This document shows positions 1 to 7,862 of a DNA stretch of 42,691 bases, piece by piece. Both the position numbers and the translations under genes were made by a program. Below the pieces are notes generated by a model. The model was given only the letters and a program-made list of their open reading frames with translations. It ran no database searches and had not been told where the DNA came from. The stretch is from Gammaproteobacteria bacterium. Lineage in GTDB: Bacteria > Pseudomonadota > Gammaproteobacteria > Pseudomonadales > Cellvibrionaceae. The DNA lies in assembly GCA_005801205.1 (NCBI GenBank), contig SYDJ01000179.1, forward strand, positions 1-42,691, given 5' to 3'. How positions within the stretch are numbered: position 1 is the stretch's first letter; the number at the start of each line of letters is the position of its first letter.

Positions 1-248
1 GAGGCCTCCTCCTACTCGATCCTTTTGGTAAAAATCCGCTCTTTATTTATGCATTGGCTTTTATATGGTCAACGCTGTTGTACATTTTCCATATTGGCGA
101 ACAAAGGTATTATGATGTCTTCTACCAGCAGCTCTGCCGCGTCTTTGATGCTTACAATGCATCGCTAGTATTTGCCTTAATTCATGTGCTTATGTTTTGG
201 TGTGTGGCTAAATATATGGATAAGAAAAATATTGTTATCTCCTTGTAA
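1..248 (+). CDS. C-terminal part of probable DUF5009/NagX-type membrane acyltransferase (partial)
   Basis: The reading frame is open from the window edge to the TAA at 246-248, so this is the 3' end of a longer gene; the TTG at 54 is probably internal. The visible tail contains DPFGKNPLFIY, then two hydrophobic helices, and ends in a short basic segment (KYMDKKN). A G-x-N-P-LFIY motif before the last two helices and a Lys-rich end resemble the heparan-alpha-glucosaminide N-acetyltransferase-like (DUF5009/NagX) family, multi-pass inner-membrane proteins found near sugar-use genes. That assignment rests on a short fragment and is tentative. The gene could be another multi-pass membrane protein. 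Its 5' part lies outside the window. Confidence 0.4.
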   Translation, partial: GLLLLDPFGKNPLFIYALAFIWSTLLYIFHIGEQRYYDVFYQQLCRVFDAYNASLVFALIHVLMFWCVAKYMDKKNIVISL

Positions 249-305
249 TTACTTCTATTTTTCTGAATTCATCCACCTACTAATGAGTGTGCAGTAAAGA
301 ATGCT

Positions 306-386
306 GTTCAATTCAAAACCCGCCGTGAATACTTCCCTGTAGGCTCGGACGCGGCATCCATGCCGCATACGGTTTTGAATCAAACA
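306..386. repeat. Small palindromic intergenic repeat (MITE/REP-like)
   Basis: Perfect 10-bp inverted ends, ATTCAAAACC at 311-320 and GGTTTTGAAT at 371-380, enclose a second palindrome, GCGGCAT-CC-ATGCCGC, at 351-366. The element sits between two convergent genes and has no coding potential. Nested palindromes of this size are typical of dispersed non-autonomous repeats. It could also act as a bidirectional transcript end, although it lacks a clear T-tract. Confidence 0.55.
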
Positions 387-409
387 GGTTAGAGGTTTTT
401 TGCGCTCTG

Positions 410-2035
410 TTATTTTTCTATAAAACTATCTAATGGCAAAAAATTTATGGGAATATCGATTTCTGCAACAGATAATTTTTCATTTTTCATAAACTCAAGC
501 ATGGTTTGAAGGATTTTTTCTGAGGATAAGAACAGCTCGTTGCCGTGACCTGCACCGTGAATAATGAGGTGCTGGGCATTTGGAAATCCCAGTGCTGCCT
601 GCTGTGCATTTTCAATCGGTGTTCTTGCATCTAAATCACCGCTAATAAAAAGCACTGGTACATCGGATTTCGCAGGTGATCGAAACTCACTGCCTAGGTC
701 TTCTGCATCTATTGCGGAACAAATATCAGGGAAGGGAAAGTTAATGGCATCGCCCAGCAAGGTATGTGGTTTTTGTTGAGCGATAAGTGCTAAGCGTTCA
801 GGTGATGCATAAGAAGCACAATCCATAAAATAGGGCATTAAAGATTCACGTTGCCTGCTGCGCATTTGTATTGCGAGTTCGCGAAAGCCGCTGAGATTAC
901 CTTGTTTGGCAGCGGCAATGCGCGCGGGTATGGATAAACTTGAGTGAGCGGAGCCTAATAGCTGCGATAGATAAAATTGCAATTCAAATTTACTGAGCTT
1001 GATAGTTTCAGTGACATTGTTGTTTTGATATTTGAGTGCAAGCTTGCCAGATTCGGCCTTATCGAGAAGTTCTTGAATGTCGCCAATAAGATTGGACGTA
1101 TGCGCTCCGATAGTGTTGTCTTGAGCAGCGAGCATTGCAATTTTTTCCAATGCATGTTGAATTTGCATAGGCGTTTTTAAAGTATCGTCCAATCCTTCAA
1201 CGCCATGCATAATCACTTTTTCCACATGCTGCGGATACAGCTTAATATAAGCCAGCGCCAAATGTGTGCCGTAGCTTGTCGCCCACAGGCTAATTTTTTT
1301 TACACCTAAATGTCGGCGCAACGCTTCTAGATCTGCTGCATTATTATTGGTGTTATAGCTGCTTAAATGTATGCCTTTTTGGCGATATTGATTTGCGCAG
1401 GAATTAATATTTTCACTTTGCTCTTTTAGCGAACGCATTGTGGAAAAAGCTTCATGAAAATTGGATGGCTGCCAAGTCTCGGGGCAAACAAGCCAATCGC
1501 CAGCCCACGGCATAGTGCCGCGTTGGTCATAAACAATCACATCACCGATTGCGCGCATAGCTTGAAAAAGCGGCGCTCTGCCTGAGGTTATTAATGTGGT
1601 TGTCCCTCCCCATCCTGGCCCGCCGGCAAGATAAATTATAGGGCTGGCAGCAGAATGATAAGTGGCCGACAATTTCATATAGGCCAGATCTATTATTCGA
1701 CTATTGTTGTTTGAATGATCTTCTTTGGAAGTAAAAACATGAATCGAAGCACCTGCTTGATATTTAGCATGGACTATAAAAACCAATGCAAAAACAAGGG
1801 CAACTAAGGCTAATCCCGGTACAAGAGCGGTTGCTTTTATCCACCATGAGCGCGTTCGAAATAAGCCATAGGCCAGTAAGTCTAGCGATAACGCCAGACT
1901 AATAAGTAGTGTGAAAGTCTCAAGCCAAAAATCCATATCAAATAACGGCCAACAATAGATAGCCAGAAAAATAGCGGCTAGGCTTATGCCAAAGAATAAG
2001 CCCGCATAACGAAAAGGTTGTTGAAATATAACCAT
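410..2035 (-). CDS. Membrane-anchored alpha/beta-hydrolase, peptidase S33 / TAP-like family
   Basis: A 541-residue protein with about three hydrophobic helices in the first 90 residues, followed by a periplasmic alpha/beta-hydrolase domain. Visible family marks are the oxyanion-hole motif GGPGWGG (138-144), the nucleophile elbow ATSYG (Ser254, with Ala replacing the usual first Gly), a candidate acid in GDLDART (Asp469) and GAGHG with catalytic His497. NTNNNAADLEALR just before the elbow is typical of S33 proline-iminopeptidase/tripeptidyl aminopeptidase relatives. It probably hydrolyses N-terminal peptide or ester bonds at the cell surface; the substrate cannot be read from sequence. It is divergent from the histidine kinase gene. 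The membrane anchor is unusual, since many TAP relatives carry a cleavable signal peptide. Confidence 0.75.
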   Translation of the reverse strand: MVIFQQPFRYAGLFFGISLAAIFLAIYCWPLFDMDFWLETFTLLISLALSLDLLAYGLFRTRSWWIKATALVPGLALVALVFALVFIVHAKYQAGASIHVFTSKEDHSNNNSRIIDLAYMKLSATYHSAASPIIYLAGGPGWGGTTTLITSGRAPLFQAMRAIGDVIVYDQRGTMPWAGDWLVCPETWQPSNFHEAFSTMRSLKEQSENINSCANQYRQKGIHLSSYNTNNNAADLEALRRHLGVKKISLWATSYGTHLALAYIKLYPQHVEKVIMHGVEGLDDTLKTPMQIQHALEKIAMLAAQDNTIGAHTSNLIGDIQELLDKAESGKLALKYQNNNVTETIKLSKFELQFYLSQLLGSAHSSLSIPARIAAAKQGNLSGFRELAIQMRSRQRESLMPYFMDCASYASPERLALIAQQKPHTLLGDAINFPFPDICSAIDAEDLGSEFRSPAKSDVPVLFISGDLDARTPIENAQQAALGFPNAQHLIIHGAGHGNELFLSSEKILQTMLEFMKNEKLSVAEIDIPINFLPLDSFIEK

Positions 2036-2119
2036 ATCTACCTCGAATGATTTGATATAACCAATTGATGATGGTCAATGTTACGGGTGTAAAGCACAAA
2101 CTCCGCGAAGAATTGCACC

Positions 2120-2133
2120 AACGCCTTTTGGCG
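2120..2133. promoter_or_regulatory. Short hairpin ACGCC-TTTT-GGCGT in the kinase gene leader
   Basis: A perfect 5-bp stem with a TTTT loop lies about 90 bases before the proposed TTG start of the kinase gene. No T-tract follows it. It falls inside the longest open frame but outside the coding region if translation starts at 2221. Its function is unknown. Confidence 0.25.
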
Positions 2134-2220
2134 TGCACCAACAGCTTTGAGATAGATAACTTTATCGATACACTCTTTCAAACCGTTTTGTTTGCTATAA
2201 AAACCCTAAGAGTCAACGCC

Positions 2221-3984
2221 TTGTTTAAATTACTTAGATCAATTCAATATGTAGTCTTGTTGGTGCTTTTAGTGTGGTATGCGAATTCGCCGCTAGCGGC
2301 TCCTGAGAATAATATTCAAATCCGTTCGCTTTATAGTGAAAAGCTCGATGCTCACTCTTCAAGTGCTGAGTGGGCATCACTCACTTTTAATGACCGTGAG
2401 TGGAAGTCTATTGCCCAGCACGGCTTGCCGTCGCAGCAAGCACAATATTGGATTCGCAATCACTTTACTGTTTCGTCACAGGAAACACATGAGCAAGGTG
2501 TGTTGTTGAGTGTGTTAGGTGCTTATGAACTCTATTGGGATGGCGTTCTATTAGGGCGCAATGGAGTAGTCGGTGAAAATGCGCAAACAGAAATTCCTGG
2601 TGATATTGAAGGTGTTTTTCATGTGCCCAAAATTCTCTATACCCAAGGCCCTCATGTTATTAGTGCGCGAGTCTCTTCATATCATTCTCCCGATAAATTG
2701 CGTCAGCGGACTTTTTGGATTCTACTGGGGCGTTATGAAAACCTGATTAACAGTGGTTATCGCCAAAATTTATTACCCGTAACTATGTTGGGCGGCATTA
2801 TTATTATCGGGCTTTATTTTTTAATGATGTATTTTTTGTATCAACGCACTCAACAAATTCTTCTGTTCGGTTTGCTGTGTGTATCTATCGCCTTCTTGCT
2901 ATTAGCTGAAAGCTATCGTGGACTTTTTGGTTACAGCTATGATTGGCATTTGTATAGGCTTATCAGCGTATTGTTGCTCAATGCATTGGTAGCTGGGTTA
3001 TTGCTTGCTTTTTTTCTGCAGCGATTTAGCTTGTCGCATCAAAAGATATGGCTGGGTACTACCTTAGCCCTAGTGTTGTTAGCGAGCTTTTCAACTGAGG
3101 GTTATGATGGCGCGACTTACTTTATATTTTTAGCGGGTCTTCTGTCGTCTTTATGCGTTACTTTTGTTGCGGTAAAACAGAAAAAACGTGATGCCATTGC
3201 GGCATGTTTAAGCTTATTGTTTGTCACTATTCTAATGCTGGTTTTTCCTCGGCAGTTTATGGATAGTTATTTTTTTTTATGTTTTGGGCTGTTGGTGTTA
3301 TTTACCTTAGTTTCCTTGACGCTGGATTTACGGGCGAGACAAAAACAACATGAAGCTGCTTTGCTCATGTCCGCTCGTTTGGAGATAGAGCTGCTCAAAA
3401 AAAATATTCAACCGCATTTTATTTTAAATACGCTGACCGCCATAGAAGAATGGATTGAAGAATCACCAAAGGTTGCTATTGAATTTATTGATGCCTTGGC
3501 GAATGAATTTCGTGTTATGAGCGCTATGGCCAATCAAAAATTAGTACCCTTGGCGCAAGAGCTTTGTTTGTGTCGTTCGCATTTGGAGATTATGGGTTTT
3601 AGAACGCAGATAAAGTTTTTACTAAATACCGTCGAGCTTAACGAAAATGTAATGGTGCCTCCCGCTATTTTTCATACTCTGTTAGAGAATGCTATTAGCC
3701 ACAACCATTATCGCTCAGGTTCCATCGTGTTCTCACTTAGTTTGGTCGAGCAAGAAAATACATGTGTGTTTAGGTTTATCGCACCCTTAGTGGCTGCGCA
3801 GCATGGAGAGGCAACGGATCGGATAAAATCAGAGGGCGGTACAGGGTTGCGATATATTAAGGCGCGGCTTGAAGAAAGCTTTTCGCAACATTGGTCTTTG
3901 CACGAAGAGGCGCAGGCTACGCAGTGGATTACTCAGATCACAATTCCAAAATTGCTGTGGCTTAATGCCAAGGTGATAAATTAA
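2221..3984 (+). CDS. LytS/YehU-type membrane sensor histidine kinase
   Basis: Sensor kinase of the His_kinase (PF06580) class. The frame is open from ATG at 2065, but I prefer TTG at 2221: an AAGAG ribosome site lies 8 bases upstream and the protein then opens directly with a signal/anchor helix (residues 58-72 in the long numbering). In that numbering, residues about 85-225 form an extracytoplasmic beta-rich domain resembling a galactose-binding-like sensor. Residues about 237-420 hold seven hydrophobic helices. The phospho-acceptor is His451 in NIQPHFILNTL, followed by the ATPase N-box LLENAISHN (Asn542) and G-box GGTGLRYIKARL. Its stop overlaps the response-regulator ATG by one base, so the two are co-translated partners. 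The outer domain suggests a carbohydrate or envelope ligand, which is inference. Confidence 0.85.
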   Translation: MFKLLRSIQYVVLLVLLVWYANSPLAAPENNIQIRSLYSEKLDAHSSSAEWASLTFNDREWKSIAQHGLPSQQAQYWIRNHFTVSSQETHEQGVLLSVLGAYELYWDGVLLGRNGVVGENAQTEIPGDIEGVFHVPKILYTQGPHVISARVSSYHSPDKLRQRTFWILLGRYENLINSGYRQNLLPVTMLGGIIIIGLYFLMMYFLYQRTQQILLFGLLCVSIAFLLLAESYRGLFGYSYDWHLYRLISVLLLNALVAGLLLAFFLQRFSLSHQKIWLGTTLALVLLASFSTEGYDGATYFIFLAGLLSSLCVTFVAVKQKKRDAIAACLSLLFVTILMLVFPRQFMDSYFFLCFGLLVLFTLVSLTLDLRARQKQHEAALLMSARLEIELLKKNIQPHFILNTLTAIEEWIEESPKVAIEFIDALANEFRVMSAMANQKLVPLAQELCLCRSHLEIMGFRTQIKFLLNTVELNENVMVPPAIFHTLLENAISHNHYRSGSIVFSLSLVEQENTCVFRFIAPLVAAQHGEATDRIKSEGGTGLRYIKARLEESFSQHWSLHEEAQATQWITQITIPKLLWLNAKVIN

Positions 3985-4697
3985 TGTTGAATATTGTGGT
4001 GGTTGAAGATGAAGCACTAATTTCCCAGCGGCTAATTCGTTTTTTGAATGCAGAGCTTGCCGATCACACTGCGTGTATACGGCATTTTTCGAGTTTAGAT
4101 GATGCAGAGGAATATCTCTCATCGCACAGTATCGACTTACTTTTTCTAGATTTAAATTTACATGGGCAAGATGGGTTTGATTTACTCAAAACGCAAATGG
4201 CTGCGAGTTATCATACGATTGTTGTTTCGGCGAATACTGATCGCGCTATAGAAGCGTTTGAATACGGCGTGTTGGATTTTGTAGGAAAGCCTTTCAGTCA
4301 AGAGCGCATCGCCAAAGCACTTGCGCGTGCGCTTACCTCGGGTAAGGTAAATACAAATCCTTTTACAAGCAAGTCGCTTAGTGTAGAAAGGCAGGGGAGA
4401 ATAGAGTTAGTCGCATTAAGTGATATTGATTATATTAAAGCGTCTGGGCATTACAGTGAGTTGGTTTTGTTGGATGGCAGCACGCGATTACACAACAAAA
4501 GTTTGAGTCATATTCTCGATATATTGCCCAATGATTATCGGCAGGTACATAGATCCTATGTGGTTTCTGTGGCGCGAGTAAAAGAAATGCTTATTCATCA
4601 GGGTAGTCAGTATGAATTGTTGTTAGCCAGCGGAAGCGTAATTCCGCTTGGTAGAACCTACTACAAATCGATTAAGAATAATTTTTCAATTAATTGA
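3984..4697 (+). CDS. LytTR-family response regulator
   Basis: A 237-residue two-domain regulator. The N-terminal receiver has acidic residues E8-D9-E10, phospho-acceptor Asp56 in LLFLDLNLHG and conserved Lys102 in FVGKPF. Residues about 130-235 are a LytTR DNA-binding domain, with IDYIKASGHYSEL and VHRSYVVSVARV as recognisable blocks. It is translationally coupled to the upstream kinase (one-base overlap) and should be phosphorylated by it. The 3' end overlaps the convergent DUF6445 gene by 12 bases. The adjacent TonB/halogenase cluster is a plausible target, but no binding site was identified. LytTR proteins usually bind paired direct repeats. Confidence 0.9.
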   Translation: MLNIVVVEDEALISQRLIRFLNAELADHTACIRHFSSLDDAEEYLSSHSIDLLFLDLNLHGQDGFDLLKTQMAASYHTIVVSANTDRAIEAFEYGVLDFVGKPFSQERIAKALARALTSGKVNTNPFTSKSLSVERQGRIELVALSDIDYIKASGHYSELVLLDGSTRLHNKSLSHILDILPNDYRQVHRSYVVSVARVKEMLIHQGSQYELLLASGSVIPLGRTYYKSIKNNFSIN

Positions 4698-5441
4698 AAT
4701 TAATGTATTTGCCGTGAGTCTCCCTGTTCTAGGGTTTTCGCTTAAGCCCGCTTCAGTTTGAATATTGCCGGAATGCAAAATATTGCTGCGATAAAAAATG
4801 GCGCGGTTAAATTTTGCTTCAATAGACGCTATGCGCGTAAAAATACCGGTATCGCCATTAATGTACTCGAAAGTATCGGTGCTGGATTGCATGACTTCGC
4901 GCTTTAATTTAGGTGCGTATTGTAAAATTCGCTGCGCATCCAAGGTTTCAAAGCCCGTGGAATTATGGCGGTAAAAAGAGGTTCCACCAAATTGCGAGCC
5001 GCACAGGTAGTGTACGCCGGCAATATTGTTTGCCAAAAAGCTATCGAAGTGAGGCACGCTTTGAATAGGGCGCAAGTCTTTAGGCGCGGTTGTGGTGAGC
5101 GATAAAACGCTGGATAACAACTTGATGTTAACCGTAGGCTTTGAACTGAAATAGGTCCATAGCGTTTCCATCAAGTGACGGTAGATATTCTCTGCATAAA
5201 CCGGTGCTAAGGGTTTGCGAATGCCAGGGTAAAAATCCTTAATATCTTTCTGAAAAGGGTAACCCGATTCTGCGAATTGCAGCAGCGTTTCAGGGTGGTG
5301 CAATAGATTATCTACTATGACAATAGGTTCTAGCTCATTGCCAACATGGATGGTTTCTATGCTCATATCCGGGTTAATGGAGAAGTTATAATCGCCATAT
5401 TGAATTTCAGCTGTGGTGCGCTCAGGGATTGGTAGCGACAT
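4686..5441 (-). CDS. DUF6445 family protein
   Basis: A 251-residue cytoplasmic-looking protein with no signal or membrane segment. VPHFDSF (about residue 130) and GGTSFYRH further on resemble the metal-binding HxD and distal His region of 2-oxoglutarate/Fe(II)-oxygenase-like folds. IVIVDNLLHHPETL near residue 40 and YPGIRKPL around residue 70 match DUF6445 proteins I know from TonB-receptor/tryptophan-halogenase loci. It is the last gene of the minus-strand run: its ATG lies two bases after the SapC stop, so they are almost certainly co-transcribed. Its biochemical role is not established. An oxygenase role is inference from the residue pattern. Confidence 0.7.
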   Translation of the reverse strand: MSLPIPERTTAEIQYGDYNFSINPDMSIETIHVGNELEPIVIVDNLLHHPETLLQFAESGYPFQKDIKDFYPGIRKPLAPVYAENIYRHLMETLWTYFSSKPTVNIKLLSSVLSLTTTAPKDLRPIQSVPHFDSFLANNIAGVHYLCGSQFGGTSFYRHNSTGFETLDAQRILQYAPKLKREVMQSSTDTFEYINGDTGIFTRIASIEAKFNRAIFYRSNILHSGNIQTEAGLSENPRTGRLTANTLISIN

Positions 5442-5443
5442 TA

Positions 5444-6178
5444 TTATTCACCCGCGCTACGTTTATTTTTTCTATCGACTAAACCATAAATATGACCGAT
5501 GGATGCAATCATGGTGTAGATAGGTGCTAAATAATTCTGTTGATGTAAGCCTGCGATTTCATCGTTACTTAAGTTTTGCAGGCGCACCTCGTTGATGGTG
5601 TAGATACCTTCCACTCGTGTGGATTCGCCATTCGCAAAAGTAATTTCTAATTGCATGGGTTGCAGTAATTTAAGCTCGGCAAGTGTTTTAATAAATACCT
5701 GCGTAGTCGCTTCGCCATTCAGTAGCTCCGCTAGTATTGCTTTAACATTTTCTAAATAAGGCGTCGCATTACCCTCTCTATCAAAAATAGCTTCCGTTTC
5801 TGAAACCGCGTCACTATTTTTTTGTTCAATACTTTTATGACTACTGTCTATACATACTACGAATTGATCATCGCTTTGCTCGGAATTGCCGAGAAAAAAT
5901 GGCTGACGTCTAATCTGTAAGGGGAGGTAGAGTGCATCCCAGTGCTGATTTTTTACAAAAAGATTTTCGCTTTCTTGAAAACCAAAAAGTGCAACGCACA
6001 CAAAGCGGCCTGTGTCTTTATTTTTGGTGAACCCAATAGGAAATTGCACTGCAAGTTTTAAAAACTCACTGAGCACTACCGGCACCATGTTTAGTTGGCT
6101 GGCTTGCGCTTCTACTGTTTGAGTATTGATACGAATAGCTTGGTGTGCCTGTTGATTGAGCGCGATTAAATTGGACAT
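5444..6178 (-). CDS. SapC family protein
   Basis: A 244-residue protein matching the SapC family (PF07277). The N-terminal half has VPVVLSEFLKLAVQFPIGF, then FVCVALFGFQESENLFV, then a Trp before LYLPLQIRRQPFFLG, which is the usual series of family blocks. The name comes from a Campylobacter S-layer locus. In environmental gammaproteobacteria and Caulobacter-like species the gene travels with TonB receptors and tryptophan halogenases, and its biochemical function is unknown. There is no signal peptide. It sits 33 bases after the halogenase gene and two bases before the DUF6445 gene, so the three form one transcription unit. The C-terminal part (about 165-244) is less conserved. Confidence 0.8.
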   Translation of the reverse strand: MSNLIALNQQAHQAIRINTQTVEAQASQLNMVPVVLSEFLKLAVQFPIGFTKNKDTGRFVCVALFGFQESENLFVKNQHWDALYLPLQIRRQPFFLGNSEQSDDQFVVCIDSSHKSIEQKNSDAVSETEAIFDREGNATPYLENVKAILAELLNGEATTQVFIKTLAELKLLQPMQLEITFANGESTRVEGIYTINEVRLQNLSNDEIAGLHQQNYLAPIYTMIASIGHIYGLVDRKNKRSAGE

Positions 6179-6211
6179 GGCTTTATCTCTTTTTTATTAA
6201 CGATTAAATGT

Positions 6212-7750
6212 TTAAACCGTAGCAAAACCGTATTCGTGAATTTTTTTCATAAGCTCACGATTTTTAGGCAGCATGGCTAAAGCCTTTTTTATTGCATTGG
6301 CATTTTGAGTGAGTTGCTCTGCCGCTATGCGCTGTTCAGTGAGTGGTTGTTTTATAAAGGCAGAATCCATTTTAAAGCCCATACCATAGAGTACATACTG
6401 GTAACTGGCGGCGGGAAAGACTTCGTTGTTGCTGGTGAAATCGCAATTGCTGGGTGAACGGTAGCGCCACAATTGCATCAGCTCTTTTAAGCTATCGGGA
6501 ATAGTGTCGGGGTTGCGATTGTCAGACCAAAAGGTATTGTCAGAGCGTTTACTTAAAATGTAATGCAGTTTTAAGAAGTCAACTATGCGATCCCAGCGGT
6601 ATAAAAAAGTTTCGTTAAAGCGTTTGGCGGTAATGTCCATTACTTCGCGGCAAGCCGGTAATTGCTCTGCAATCATTTCGGCAGAAAGTTCAACGAGCAC
6701 TAAGGCGGAAGCTTCCAAGGGTTCTAAAAAACCTGCCGATAAACCGACTGCAACACAATTATTTTTCCAAAATAATTTTCTATGGCCGGAGCTGATTGGG
6801 ATTTTACGGAAGCTTAAGTCTTTTGCTGCGGTGCCAATATAGTTGCGTAACACCTGTTCGGCTTGATCATGGCTGGTGTGCTTGCTGGAATAAACATAAC
6901 CTGTGCCGCGTCTGTGTACTAAGCCTATATCCCAAATCCAGCCAGCGGATTGTCCGGTGGAAATAGTGTGTGAGGCTATGGGTGAGTCTTCATGTTCGTA
7001 AGGTACCTGTGCAGCTATGGCGGTATCTATAAAAAGTACATTGCTCTTATCCACAAATGGAACCTGTAAATGCTGGCCGAGTAAGAGCGATGCAAAGCCA
7101 GTACAGTCCACAAATAAATCGCCAGCAATTTCACCTTGCTGTTGAGTGGTTACCGATTTTATATCGCCATTGTCGGCGCTATTAACACTGATTACATCGC
7201 CAAGAATATGCGTGACATTCAAATTCTTAACGCAGTGTTTTTTGAGAAATTCTGCAAACTTACCGGCATTGAGATGATAGGCATAGTTGGCGACAGAGGC
7301 ATATTCTGCGGTGGTAATTAATTTGGGTGCTAGGCCTTGTTCACAGACTTGCTCTTGAAAGCAGACTGCGTCTGAAAAAGAGTGATGGCCAAATTCGGTC
7401 TGCCAATAGGGTGGCAAGTCTACTTTATTAAAACCTTGTGGCAGCATGAGTGGGTGGTAATAGAAATCATTGGGTGTGCCGTCTACCCATTTGGCAAATT
7501 TAGCACCTTGCTTAAAGGTTGCATCGCACTCGCGCATAAAATCAGTTTCGGAGATACCCATTTTCATCAGCGTGTTGCGCATGGTGGGCCAAGTGCCTTC
7601 ACCCACACCAATAATGCTAATGCTGGGCGATTCAATGAGCGTCACGGTAATATCGGGATTCGCTTTGTGTTTTGCGGCAATCCTGCCAGCCGTAATCCAA
7701 CCAGCGGTGCCGCCACCCACGATGACGATATTTTGAATTGCATGGCTCAT
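6212..7750 (-). CDS. Flavin-dependent tryptophan-halogenase-like protein
   Basis: A 512-residue FAD enzyme of the tryptophan halogenase family (PF04820). The dinucleotide-binding motif IVGGGTAGW is at 10-18, and GVGEGTWP is at 48-55. A lysine in TFKQGAKF (Lys80) lies where the catalytic lysine of PrnA-type halogenases falls. FLEPLEAS (341-348) holds the second key acidic region (Glu346). The diagnostic WxWxIP motif appears as WIWDIG (271-276), with Gly where Pro is expected. The family normally uses FADH2 and halide to chlorinate or brominate indoles, but members beside TonB receptors have no proven substrate. It lies downstream of the TonB receptor gene, behind an intercistronic terminator, and upstream of sapC. 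Free halogenase activity is unproven; it may oxidise or modify an imported ligand. Confidence 0.85.
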   Translation of the reverse strand: MSHAIQNIVIVGGGTAGWITAGRIAAKHKANPDITVTLIESPSISIIGVGEGTWPTMRNTLMKMGISETDFMRECDATFKQGAKFAKWVDGTPNDFYYHPLMLPQGFNKVDLPPYWQTEFGHHSFSDAVCFQEQVCEQGLAPKLITTAEYASVANYAYHLNAGKFAEFLKKHCVKNLNVTHILGDVISVNSADNGDIKSVTTQQQGEIAGDLFVDCTGFASLLLGQHLQVPFVDKSNVLFIDTAIAAQVPYEHEDSPIASHTISTGQSAGWIWDIGLVHRRGTGYVYSSKHTSHDQAEQVLRNYIGTAAKDLSFRKIPISSGHRKLFWKNNCVAVGLSAGFLEPLEASALVLVELSAEMIAEQLPACREVMDITAKRFNETFLYRWDRIVDFLKLHYILSKRSDNTFWSDNRNPDTIPDSLKELMQLWRYRSPSNCDFTSNNEVFPAASYQYVLYGMGFKMDSAFIKQPLTEQRIAAEQLTQNANAIKKALAMLPKNRELMKKIHEYGFATV

Positions 7751-7815
7751 AGCATTTTCTCCGGTGTAAATATTTATTATTGTTACTTTTTAAAGCATTC
7801 ACTATTAACAAAAAC

Positions 7816-7839
7816 GGGTTGCCAGAATTCTGGCAACCC
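7816..7839 (-). terminator. Palindromic intercistronic terminator/attenuator
   Basis: A perfect 24-base palindrome (arms GGGTTGCCAG and CTGGCAACCC around AATT) lies between the receptor stop and the halogenase start. On the minus strand it is followed by GTTTTTG, fitting an intrinsic terminator. It probably lowers expression of the halogenase/sapC/DUF6445 genes relative to the receptor. Confidence 0.7.
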
Positions 7840-7862
7840 AAAGCGTGGAGCGCTACATGATA

